16,742 bases of DNA from a bacterium (GCA_905221545.1 CAJNDO010000017.1:1-16742); one strand, 5' to 3'; counted from the first letter of the stretch, positions 8,642 to 15,121 are shown. Notes: generated by a model from the letters alone, not told the origin. Made by a program: numbers and translations.

Positions 8642-8649
8642 TACGAATA
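8642..8649 (+). promoter_or_regulatory. Perfect ComX box (TACGAATA)
   Basis: An exact cin-box/combox lies after a T-rich tract just downstream of the prs terminator, pointing toward the nuclease gene. A perfect 7-bp hairpin AATCTAG-TAAAC-CTAGATT (8667-8685) lies between it and the BOX element. The first open gene downstream is the Rpn-type nuclease at 8871. Confidence 0.75.
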
Positions 8650-8687
8650 AATAGGTAGTAGCAACGAATCTAGTAAACCTAGATTTA

Positions 8688-8839
8688 ATACTCTTCGAAA
8701 ATCAAATTCAAACCACGTCAACGTCGCCTTGCCGTAGGTATGGTTACTGACTTCATCAGTTCTATCTACAACCTCAAAGCAGTGCTTTGAGCAGCCTGCG
8801 GCTAGTTTCCTAGTTTGCTCTTTGATTTTCATTGAGTAT
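8688..8839 (+). repeat. BOX element (boxA-boxB-boxC)
   Basis: The classic pneumococcal/mitis-group repeat with one copy of each module: boxA about 8688-8747 (from ATACTCTTCGAAAATC), boxB about 8748-8792 (with the palindrome CTCAAAGCAGTGCTTTGAG), boxC about 8793-8839. The ends are inverted: ATACTC-N3-GAAAATCAAA against TTTGATTTTC-N3-GAGTAT. BOX elements are non-autonomous, can be transcribed and folded, and may influence nearby expression. Confidence 0.93.
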
Positions 8840-8846
8840 AAGACTG

Positions 8847-8855
8847 TGGTATAAT
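8847..8855 (+). promoter_or_regulatory. Extended -10 promoter at the BOX edge
   Basis: TGgTATAAT (8847-8855) begins 8 nt after the BOX and ends directly against the ribosome site AAAAGGAGG (8856-8864). A start at about 8862 would leave almost no leader and cut the ribosome site, so its use for the nuclease is uncertain. Confidence 0.4.
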
Positions 8856-8870
8856 AAAAGGAGGAAAAGG

Positions 8871-9842
8871 ATGATTCTCAGACATCCGGGCATTAGCCCA
8901 ACCAATGATTTGTTTGCTAAGAAAATCTTTAGCAATCCAGAAATCACTTGTCAATTTATTCGCGATATGCTGGACTTACCAGCCAAAAATGTGACCATTT
9001 TGGAGGGAAGTAACATTCACGTCTTGCCTTCGACGCCGTACTCGGCGCAGGATTTCTATACCAGTATAGACGTCTTGGCTGAACTAGATAATGGAACTCA
9101 AGTTATTATCGAGATTCAGGTACATCATCAGAATTTTTTCATCAATCGTTTGTGGGCTTACCTGTGCAGTCAGGTCAATCAAAACCTAGAAAAAATTCGT
9201 CAGCGAGAAGGTGATACACACCAGAGTTACAAACACATCGCACCCGTTTATGCCATCGCAATTGTCGATAGTAATTATTTCTCAGATGACCTGGCTTTTC
9301 ACAGTTTCAGTATGCGAGAGGACACGACAGGTGAGGTTTTAACAATTACAAACAATGGTCAGGAAAATCATCTGGTCAAGATGGCTTTCTTAGAACTAAA
9401 AAAATACAGAGAAACCAGCAAAGACGAGGTTCGCAAGCCATGGTTGGAGTTTTTTGGGAATAAACCCTTTACCCAACAACCTGAGCGAGCTATTAGCCAA
9501 GCAGACCAACTGCTGGACTATAAAAGCTGGTCCGAGGAGGACAGGAAAATGTTTAGTCAACTACGTATGCGAGAAGAACAAGCCTTGTTAGCACAGGACT
9601 ATGCCTTGGAACAAGCTGAAGAAAAAGGTTTGGAACGTGGTCTTGAACGTGGGCGTGCAGAAGGTCTTGAAAAAGGTTTAGAGCGTGGCCTTGAACGAGG
9701 ACGAGCAGAGGGGATTGAACAGGGCCTTGAACGAGGAAAACTCTTTGCTTTCTTGGACATGGTTCGCCAACATGCTCTAACTTCCGAATTCGCGAGTGAG
9801 CAATTAGGTATGACCGTCGCTGAGTTTGAGGCGTTGTTGTAA
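8871..9842 (+). CDS. Rpn-type PD-(D/E)XK nuclease / putative transposase
   Basis: A 323-residue protein. The N-terminal half fits the PD-(D/E)XK nuclease family often annotated as Rpn or 'PD-(D/E)XK nuclease family transposase': FAKKIFSNPEITCQFIRDML, then catalytic candidates Asp67 (SIDV) and Glu81-x-Gln83 (VIIEIQV), then NRLWAYLCSQ. E. coli Rpn proteins are DNA endonucleases that raise RecA-independent recombination. The C-terminal part has a charged region and a 16-residue repeat rich in GLERG (residues 253-284), ending in a conserved MTVAEFEALL tail. ATG 8871 follows AAAAGGAGG; an upstream TTG (8832) lies in the BOX and is rejected. A ComX box lies 222 nt upstream. Confidence 0.87.
   Translation: MILRHPGISPTNDLFAKKIFSNPEITCQFIRDMLDLPAKNVTILEGSNIHVLPSTPYSAQDFYTSIDVLAELDNGTQVIIEIQVHHQNFFINRLWAYLCSQVNQNLEKIRQREGDTHQSYKHIAPVYAIAIVDSNYFSDDLAFHSFSMREDTTGEVLTITNNGQENHLVKMAFLELKKYRETSKDEVRKPWLEFFGNKPFTQQPERAISQADQLLDYKSWSEEDRKMFSQLRMREEQALLAQDYALEQAEEKGLERGLERGRAEGLEKGLERGLERGRAEGIEQGLERGKLFAFLDMVRQHALTSEFASEQLGMTVAEFEALL
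9627..9737 (+). repeat. Tandem 48-bp repeat encoding a GLERG-rich segment
   Basis: Two 16-codon units (9627-9674 and 9675-9722), each GLERGLERGRAEG plus GLEK- or GIEQ-type ends, and a partial third (GLERG, 9723-9737). The truncated copy downstream has a single GLERG at this point, so the number has changed since duplication. Confidence 0.85.
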
Positions 9843-9852
9843 GACTAGCACT

Positions 9853-10257
9853 AACGGTTAGGAAAACCATCTAGTCAAGATGGCCTTCTTAGAACTAAAA
9901 AAATACAGAGAAACCAGCAAAGACAAGGTTTGCAAGCCATGGTTGGAGTTTTTCGGTAACAAGCCCTTTACCCAGGAACCCGAGCGAGCCATCAGCCAAG
10001 CAGACCAACTGCTGGACTATAAAAGCTGGTCCGAGGAGGACAGGAAAATGTTTAGTCAACTACGTATGCGCGAAGAACAAGCCCTGTTAGCGCATGACTA
10101 TGCCTTGGAACAAGCTGAGGAGAAAGGCTTAGAGCGTGGGAAAGTTGAAGGAAGTTTGTATATGCTACTGAATCTGGTCCGCCAAGGTCTTCTGACAGCT
10201 GAGGTTGCGAGTGAACAGTTAGGCATGACTGTCTCTGAGTTTGAGTCCTTGCTATGA
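9853..10257 (+). pseudogene. Truncated tandem copy of the nuclease 3' end
   Basis: The sequence repeats the last part of the preceding gene, from its NGQENHLVKM codons to the C-terminus, with many silent changes and without the GLERG expansion. The codon matching Gln of NGQENH is TAG here (9859-9861; CAG in the full gene). The longest frame is 125 codons from ATG 9880; the ATG simply matches an internal Met, with no ribosome site. The nuclease domain is absent. The C-terminal tail (EEKGLERGKVEGSL, then MTVSEFESLL) is intact, so a small protein cannot be fully excluded, but a remnant or a silent recombination donor is more likely. Confidence 0.85.
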
Positions 10258-10288
10258 GGTCACATTTTAAATAGTAGAAAGTTAATGG

Positions 10289-10323
10289 AATGGCGAGTTA
10301 TTTTCAAAATACTTGCCATTTTT
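10289..10323 (+). terminator. Terminator after the nuclease locus
   Basis: Stem AATGGCGAGT / ACTTGCCATT (one wobble) extended by TATTTT/AAAAT with a small bulge, followed by a run of T. Confidence 0.88.
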
Positions 10324-10325
10324 GC

Positions 10326-10354
10326 TTGACATTTGGAAGGGGTTATAGGATAAT
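10326..10354 (+). promoter_or_regulatory. Strong promoter upstream of a possible RNA gene
   Basis: A consensus TTGACA (10326-10331), a 17-nt spacer and GATAAT (10349-10354). It is separate from the choline-binding protein promoter 218 nt downstream. Confidence 0.7.
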
Positions 10355-10360
10355 ACCATA

Positions 10361-10493
10361 GAAGTGAGTTCTGTCCAACTATCTATGTGGATTAGATATG
10401 TGAGGTTTGACTCAAGGTTTAAGAAATTTGTGAGATTTTCACTTGGGAGATACAGTATTTGAAGGGTATTTCATCTCACAAAGGCGTTTTTTT
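10361..10493 (+). ncRNA. Candidate structured small RNA or leader, not recognised
   Basis: A segment of about 130 nt between a strong promoter and a terminator-like end. The 3' hairpin has a perfect 10-bp base TTTGTGAGAT / ATCTCACAAA (10427-10436/10473-10482) with further pairing inside (AGATAC/GTATTT), then GGCG and seven T (10487-10493). GTGAG occurs three times (10364, 10400, 10430) and only one CTCAC (10475-10479) is available, so alternative pairings are possible. It may be a stand-alone regulatory RNA or an attenuated leader of the gene at 10634. I match it to no family I know. This region otherwise holds no convincing gene. Confidence 0.5.
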
Positions 10494-10543
10494 AACCTTT
10501 TTTGAAAAAAAAGCTGAAAAGTTTAAAAAATTGAAGAAAACCC

Positions 10544-10572
10544 TTGACAAATCCTGCAAATATTTATATACT
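10544..10572 (+). promoter_or_regulatory. Strong promoter of the first choline-binding protein gene
   Basis: TTGACA (10544-10549), 17 nt, TATACT (10567-10572), preceded by A/T tracts (10501-10540) that could act as an UP element. The transcript would begin with a perfect hairpin GTAAGA-TAG-TCTTAC (10581-10595), a typical 5' stabiliser. Confidence 0.85.
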
Positions 10573-10633
10573 GTATGGTAGTAAGATAGTCTTACGAAAA
10601 AATATTTTAAAGAAAAACAAAGGAGATAAAACG

Positions 10634-11815
10634 ATGAAAAAAGTTTTATTGACAAGCGCAGTCGCTCTTGCAGCATTTGGTGCTGTACAAGCTGTTTCAG
10701 CAGCAGATAACTATGTACGTAAAGATCCAGGTATCCGTGGATTTGGTTCAATTAACAACCCAGATTCAAAAATTAAAGATCAATATGGACATGAAGTAAC
10801 TGTTGTAAAACAAGTTAATGCAGAAGTAAAAGAAGATGCTGACGGTGTTCGCCACGTTGCTGCTGAAGTTGAAGTACAAGCTGATGGATCAAAAGCAATT
10901 GTAGAAAAAAATCTTACAGCTGTTGCAGGTAAAACAATCGGAACACAAAGAATTGTTCTTTACTCAGATGGATCAACATCATCAACTTTTATTGCAACTG
11001 ATAAAGGTGATAAAGATGCTGATGGTAAACCACTTCCAAGAGCTACAAATCCATACGATGTAAGACACCGTATCGGTAAAGATGGTAAACCTTTACCAGA
11101 AGTTTACTCAAACGGAACTCATGTTCGTGTTCATGTTAAAGATCAACTTGGAAAACCAGTCGCAGGCGTTCAAGTAGCTGCGTTAGTGTACGCAACTGTA
11201 GAAGATTTCGACAACCACAAAAAACCAGCTTTAGTTGAAGGTGTAACTGATGCTGCAGGTGATGTAGAATTTGCAGTTAAAGAAGGTGGATATGTAGTTT
11301 ATCGTGTTGATAACGCTCCTAGAGGATACTTCATTCCACAAAAACTTGTAAACGGAACTCTTCTCGATGCTGAAGAAGTTCTTCAAGACGGACAAACTAT
11401 GTTTGTTAATGGTGAGTTGGTAGTTGAAAAAACTGACAGCTACAACGTTGTTCGTACTGAGTGGGTTAAAGACGACAACGGTGTATGGTACTACTACGAA
11501 GACAACAAACAAGTTACTGGTTGGAAACAAATTGATGAAAACTGGTACTACCTAAATGAAAAAGGTGAAATGCAAACTGGTTGGGTTAACGTTGGTGGAA
11601 CTTGGTACTACTTAAACAAATCAGGTGTAATGCAAACTGGTTGGGTTAAAGATGGCGATACTTGGTACTTCCTTGAAGCATCAGGTGCTATGAAAGCTAG
11701 CCAATGGTTCCAAGTTAAAGACAAATGGTACTACGTTAACGCTTCAGGTGCCCTTGCAGTTAACACTACTGTAGGTGGATACACTGTAAACGGAAACGGT
11801 GAATGGGTTAACTAA
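10634..11815 (+). CDS. Choline-binding surface protein with a Cna-B-like domain
   Basis: A 393-residue secreted protein. The signal peptide MKKVLLTSAVALAAFGAVQA ends at VSA (about residue 23). A beta-rich region I do not recognise follows (about 24-155, with charged DKGDKDADGKPLP and a DGKPLP repeat). Next is an Ig-like domain resembling Cna-B/SpaA folds (about 157-235: VRVHVKDQLGKPVAGVQVAA ... GVTDAAGDVEFAVKEGGY). The C-terminal choline-binding repeats (about 270-393, WYYLN...MQTGW type) end in the family tail ALAVNTT-x-GGYTVNGNGEWVN. The start at 10634 is set by AAAGGAG (10619-10625). Promoter quality, a 5' hairpin and strongly biased codons suggest high expression. It should attach to teichoic-acid phosphocholine on the cell surface. 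Ligand unknown. Confidence 0.9.
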   Translation: MKKVLLTSAVALAAFGAVQAVSAADNYVRKDPGIRGFGSINNPDSKIKDQYGHEVTVVKQVNAEVKEDADGVRHVAAEVEVQADGSKAIVEKNLTAVAGKTIGTQRIVLYSDGSTSSTFIATDKGDKDADGKPLPRATNPYDVRHRIGKDGKPLPEVYSNGTHVRVHVKDQLGKPVAGVQVAALVYATVEDFDNHKKPALVEGVTDAAGDVEFAVKEGGYVVYRVDNAPRGYFIPQKLVNGTLLDAEEVLQDGQTMFVNGELVVEKTDSYNVVRTEWVKDDNGVWYYYEDNKQVTGWKQIDENWYYLNEKGEMQTGWVNVGGTWYYLNKSGVMQTGWVKDGDTWYFLEASGAMKASQWFQVKDKWYYVNASGALAVNTTVGGYTVNGNGEWVN

Positions 11816-11828
11816 TTTAGTTTAATCA

Positions 11829-11860
11829 AAAAAGCAGGAGATTTCTTCTGCTTTTTATTT
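11829..11860 (+). terminator. Terminator after the first choline-binding protein gene
   Basis: Stem AAAAAGCAGGAG / CTTCTGCTTTTT with loop ATTT, followed by ATTTTTT. Confidence 0.92.
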
Positions 11861-11868
11861 TTTCCATA

Positions 11869-11914
11869 AAAAGTTCAGTTTTTCTTAGAACTTTTAAAAA
11901 AAATAAGATACAAT
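11869..11914 (+). promoter_or_regulatory. Promoter of the second choline-binding protein gene with inverted repeat
   Basis: TTAGAA (11885-11890), 18 nt, TACAAT (11909-11914). An 8-bp perfect inverted repeat AAAAGTTC / GAACTTTT (11869-11876/11888-11895) overlaps the -35. It could be an operator or a second terminator hairpin (GAAC is followed by TTTT). Confidence 0.5.
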
Positions 11915-11960
11915 AGAACCAGGTTTATTACCTAAAATTTTAAACATGGAGAATACTCAT

Positions 11961-13292
11961 ATGAAAAATAAAAAAGCTTTAGCTCTAGCAGTTGCTGGTT
12001 TAACCATGGCAAGCGCAGCCATTTTGACAAGTTATTCTACAATTACAGCTAGCCCAGTAAGTGCTGCAGAAGAAATTGTTTATAGGACAGAATGGGTAAC
12101 GGTAATTAACGGTCGTTCACAGGAACGTCAGACAGTTTTTTATGCAGATGGGAATCAGCCGATTTCTAAACATCCCAAAATTGAAGGTTTTGAATATCAA
12201 CGTACCTTTGTTGAAGGTGGAAGAAAATACTACTTATTCGTTGAGGAAGGAACAAAGATTGAGGATCATGTAAATGATCCCAATGCGTCTGTCAGTGAGT
12301 TAAATACTCAAGGCTATAAAACTTCTGATAAAGATGTAAAATGGCGTGTGTCTGCTGGTAATCGTTATCTTTACTATAAAGGAAATCCTGTAAAAGGTTG
12401 GGCTATTGTCGATGGTAAGACTTACTATTTTGATACTGAGACGGGTATCATGGCTCGTGGAGTTATTGAAAACGACTCTGAGCGCTATTTCCTTGACCAA
12501 CAGGGGGTTAAGAAAACTGGTTTTATTAAAGTAGGTTCAAAAACATATTACTTTGACGAAAGCGGTGCTCGTAAAACAGAAATTATCTCAGAAAACGATA
12601 AAACTTATTTCGTTAAAGCAGGTATTGTGACAACTGGAGCTCATAAGGTAGATGCTAAATGGTACTTCTTTGCTGAAGATGGTACAACCAAGTCAGGTAT
12701 TGTAAAAGATAGTGATGGCAAATGGTATTATATCACAGCAGAAGGTGAGCGTAAGACAGGTCTCATTAAGGGTTCTGGCGACAAGTATTACTATGTCACT
12801 GAAGAAGGTGAACGTAAGTTTGGGGAAATTACCGTTGATGGTAAAACATATTTCTTAACAGATGAATCTAATACAAAAGCTGGCTGGAATAAAGTTGATA
12901 GTAACTGGATTTATGTGAATAAAGAAGGTAAACGTCAAGTTGGCTGGTTACAAGATGGCGGTAAGTGGTATTACTTTAACGCTGAAGGCATCATGCAAAA
13001 ATGGTGGGTTAAAGATGGTAGCACTTGGTATTACCTAAACGGTTCAGGCGAAATGCAAACAGGTTGGTTGCAAGATGGTAGCACTTGGTACTATCTAAAC
13101 GGTTCAGGTGCTATGCAAACAGGTTGGGCTAAAGTAGGTGATTCATGGTACTACCTTAAAGGCTCAGGTGCTATGGTAACTGGTTGGTTCCAAGTAGGCG
13201 GTAAGTGGTACTATGCTTATAGTTCAGGTGCCCTTGCAGTAAATACTACAGTCGATGGCTACTATGTAAATGCCAACGGTGAATGGGTATAA
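11961..13292 (+). CDS. Choline-binding surface protein with many repeats
   Basis: A 443-residue secreted protein. The signal peptide (MKNKKALALAVAGLTMASAA, cut after SPVSA, residue 35) is followed by a short N-terminal module (about 38-100) with TEWVTVINGR, FYADGNQP, IEGFEYQRTF and KYYLFVEEG. This module resembles the two copies in the next gene. From about 128 to the end come roughly 15 repeats of about 20 residues. The first nine or so are divergent (YYFDTETG, YFLDQQGVKKTGF, EERKFGEI-like forms), and the last five are canonical (WYYLNGSGAMQTGW), ending ALAVNTTVDGYYVNANGEWV. The divergent repeats resemble the modified choline-binding repeats of pneumococcal CbpF and related proteins. Start 11961 follows ATGGAGA; ATG 11946 overlaps that ribosome site. 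No enzymatic domain. Confidence 0.9.
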   Translation: MKNKKALALAVAGLTMASAAILTSYSTITASPVSAAEEIVYRTEWVTVINGRSQERQTVFYADGNQPISKHPKIEGFEYQRTFVEGGRKYYLFVEEGTKIEDHVNDPNASVSELNTQGYKTSDKDVKWRVSAGNRYLYYKGNPVKGWAIVDGKTYYFDTETGIMARGVIENDSERYFLDQQGVKKTGFIKVGSKTYYFDESGARKTEIISENDKTYFVKAGIVTTGAHKVDAKWYFFAEDGTTKSGIVKDSDGKWYYITAEGERKTGLIKGSGDKYYYVTEEGERKFGEITVDGKTYFLTDESNTKAGWNKVDSNWIYVNKEGKRQVGWLQDGGKWYYFNAEGIMQKWWVKDGSTWYYLNGSGEMQTGWLQDGSTWYYLNGSGAMQTGWAKVGDSWYYLKGSGAMVTGWFQVGGKWYYAYSSGALAVNTTVDGYYVNANGEWV

Positions 13293-13295
13293 AAT

Positions 13296-13331
13296 AACAA
13301 AGAGAGTGGTTTGAACCGCTCTCTTTTTGTT
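13296..13331 (+). terminator. Terminator after the second choline-binding protein gene
   Basis: Stem AACAAAGAGAGTGGTT / AACCGCTCTCTTTTTGTT with a TG loop region (T-G wobble), running into TACTTTT. Confidence 0.9.
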
Positions 13332-13366
13332 ACTTTTAAATATTTCTACACTTTTTATGTTTTTTA

Positions 13367-13395
13367 TTGCATTTATTATAGGAAAAGGATATAAT
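13367..13395 (+). promoter_or_regulatory. Promoter of the third choline-binding protein gene
   Basis: TTGCAT (13367-13372), 17 nt, TATAAT (13390-13395). Confidence 0.75.
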
Positions 13396-13434
13396 CTATA
13401 TAAATTTAACCATTTAATAAAGGAGGTTCTTCTC

Positions 13435-15057
13435 ATGAAGAAAACACTAACAGGTATCTTGCTAGCCACTTCTGTGCTAGCTATGGCTACGGTCCAACAA
13501 GTAAAAGCTGCCGAATCAGGGGGAGCAACGACTACAACAACTTCTACTGTTAAGGAAGTCCACTATGCAACATATAAAAATGGTGGACCTGTCAATATCA
13601 AAGATGCACTTACAGGGTCTGCTGTGACAGCTGAATCTATTAAGAATCATCCTGAAATTGAAAATTATATCTATACTTCTAGTAGAGAAGAGGATGGTAT
13701 TATGTATCATATGTATGCTCCAAAAGCTACTGATTCTAATACAAATGCTGGTACTCAAACCAATCCATACCATAGAGATAACAACCAAAACAATGGTAGC
13801 ACTAGCAATGCTAATGGGAACAATAACCAAAATGGTACTGGTACAAACAATAATAATGGCTCAACAACAAATTCTAATTCTCCAGTAAAAAAAGTTCGTT
13901 TTGTAGAATATAAACCTGGTAGTGACGTTCCAGTTGATATTAAGGATCCACGTACAGGAACTGCAGCATCAGATACAAGTCGTCTGGATATTGCCAACTA
14001 TACTTACGTTACTGGCGAATTAAAAGGTGATACACTTTACCATATCTATCGCTCAAATTCAACGACTAATACTAACCAAAATAACAATCAAAACCAGTCT
14101 ACTTCTGCAGGTCAATTTAAAACGGAGAACGGGAAGGTCTACTATATTAAGGACGGCAAAAAAGTTACTGGTTGGCAAAAAATTGATGGTAAGAATTACT
14201 ACTTTGAAGTTGATGGAGCTATGAAAAAAGGACTATTGACTTTAGGTGATAAGCAATACTATCTAGATGAAAAAGATGGTTTCAAACAGTTAGGATTTGT
14301 AAAAGTTGCTGATAAGGTTTACTATTTTGTTGAAAATGGTGAAAAGAAAACTGGCTTCATTAAGATTGATGACAAAACTTACTATCTAAAAGAAGGTGTT
14401 CGTCTAACAGGGGATATTACAGTAGATGGGAAACATTATTTCTTAGATGAGGAAGGTGTCCTTAAACCAGGTTTTGTTTTAATTGATGGTAAAAAATTCT
14501 TCATTGATGATGAGGGAAATCGTCATGTTGGATGGAAGAAAATTGGTCTGGATTGGTATTATTTCTCTAAAGAAGATGGAATGAAGACAGGTTGGGTCAA
14601 AGATGGATCATGGTATTACTTGGATGAAACTGGTGTGATGAAAACTGGTTGGAGACAAGTTGATGGTAATTGGTACTATCTTAACGGCTCAGGTGCTATG
14701 CAGACAGGCTGGAAATTTATAAATGGTAGCTGGTATCATTTTGATAGTTTAGGTAAAATGGGTACTAGATGGATAAAAGAAAATGGTACATGGTATTATC
14801 TTGACGGCTCAGGTGCTATGCAGACAGGTTGGAAATTTGTAGATGGCAATTGGTATTACCTCAATGCTTCAGGTGCTATGCAAACAGGCTGGCTCAACCA
14901 AGGTGGTACATGGTATTATCTTGCTGGTTCAGGCGCTATGAAGACAGGTTGGTTCCAAGTTAGCGGTAAATGGTATTACTCATACCCATCAGGAGCTTTG
15001 GCTGTGAACACAACTATCGATGGTTACACAGTAAATGCCAATGGTGAGTGGGTGTAA
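13435..15057 (+). CDS. Choline-binding surface protein with duplicated N-terminal module
   Basis: A 540-residue secreted protein. The signal peptide (MKKTLTGILLATSVLAMATV, cut after VKA, residue 25) is followed by module copy 1 (about 38-98: VKEVHYATYKNGG ... PEIENYIYTSSREEDGIMYH), an Asn/Gly/Thr/Ser-rich linker (about 100-148), copy 2 (about 150-208: VKKVRFVEYKPGS ... DIANYTYVTGELKGDTLYH) and a second Asn/Gln-rich linker. From about 232 to the end come about 15 choline-binding repeats, first divergent (YYFVENGEKKTGF, YFLDEEG), then canonical, closing with ALAVNTTIDGYTVNANGEWV. ATG 13435 follows AAAGGAGG at good spacing; the longer frame (13327) is promoter DNA. No catalytic domain is visible, so adhesin-like or ligand-binding roles are possible. 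Confidence 0.9.
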   Translation: MKKTLTGILLATSVLAMATVQQVKAAESGGATTTTTSTVKEVHYATYKNGGPVNIKDALTGSAVTAESIKNHPEIENYIYTSSREEDGIMYHMYAPKATDSNTNAGTQTNPYHRDNNQNNGSTSNANGNNNQNGTGTNNNNGSTTNSNSPVKKVRFVEYKPGSDVPVDIKDPRTGTAASDTSRLDIANYTYVTGELKGDTLYHIYRSNSTTNTNQNNNQNQSTSAGQFKTENGKVYYIKDGKKVTGWQKIDGKNYYFEVDGAMKKGLLTLGDKQYYLDEKDGFKQLGFVKVADKVYYFVENGEKKTGFIKIDDKTYYLKEGVRLTGDITVDGKHYFLDEEGVLKPGFVLIDGKKFFIDDEGNRHVGWKKIGLDWYYFSKEDGMKTGWVKDGSWYYLDETGVMKTGWRQVDGNWYYLNGSGAMQTGWKFINGSWYHFDSLGKMGTRWIKENGTWYYLDGSGAMQTGWKFVDGNWYYLNASGAMQTGWLNQGGTWYYLAGSGAMKTGWFQVSGKWYYSYPSGALAVNTTIDGYTVNANGEWV

Positions 15058-15065
15058 TGGATATA

Positions 15066-15102
15066 ATAAAGAAATAAGGGGAAATTCCTCTTATTTCTTT
15101 AT
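15066..15102 (+). terminator. Long hairpin terminator after the third choline-binding protein gene
   Basis: A 17-bp nearly perfect stem: ATAAAGAAATAAG / CTTATTTCTTTAT plus GGGA/TCCT with one wobble. The tail CATTTTG is T-poor on this strand. Confidence 0.8.
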
Positions 15103-15121
15103 CATTTTGAAGTGTGATTTC

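Noticed and set aside
8641..8832. Minus-strand open frame of 63 codons over the BOX element
   Set aside because: It is the reverse of a non-coding repeat, with no ribosome site or family resemblance.
10416..10432. TTTAAG followed by N5 and TGTGAG, like half a CiaR site
   Set aside because: Only one half-site matches and there is no -10 at the right distance; the segment is better explained by the hairpin at 10427-10482.
13327..13434. Longer N-terminus of the third choline-binding protein
   Set aside because: The added codons cover the promoter and ribosome site; the signal peptide begins cleanly at 13435.
13755..13997. Minus-strand open frames over the Asn-rich linker and other repeat regions
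   Set aside because: Low-complexity coding DNA commonly leaves open frames on the opposite strand; no start signals or known motifs.
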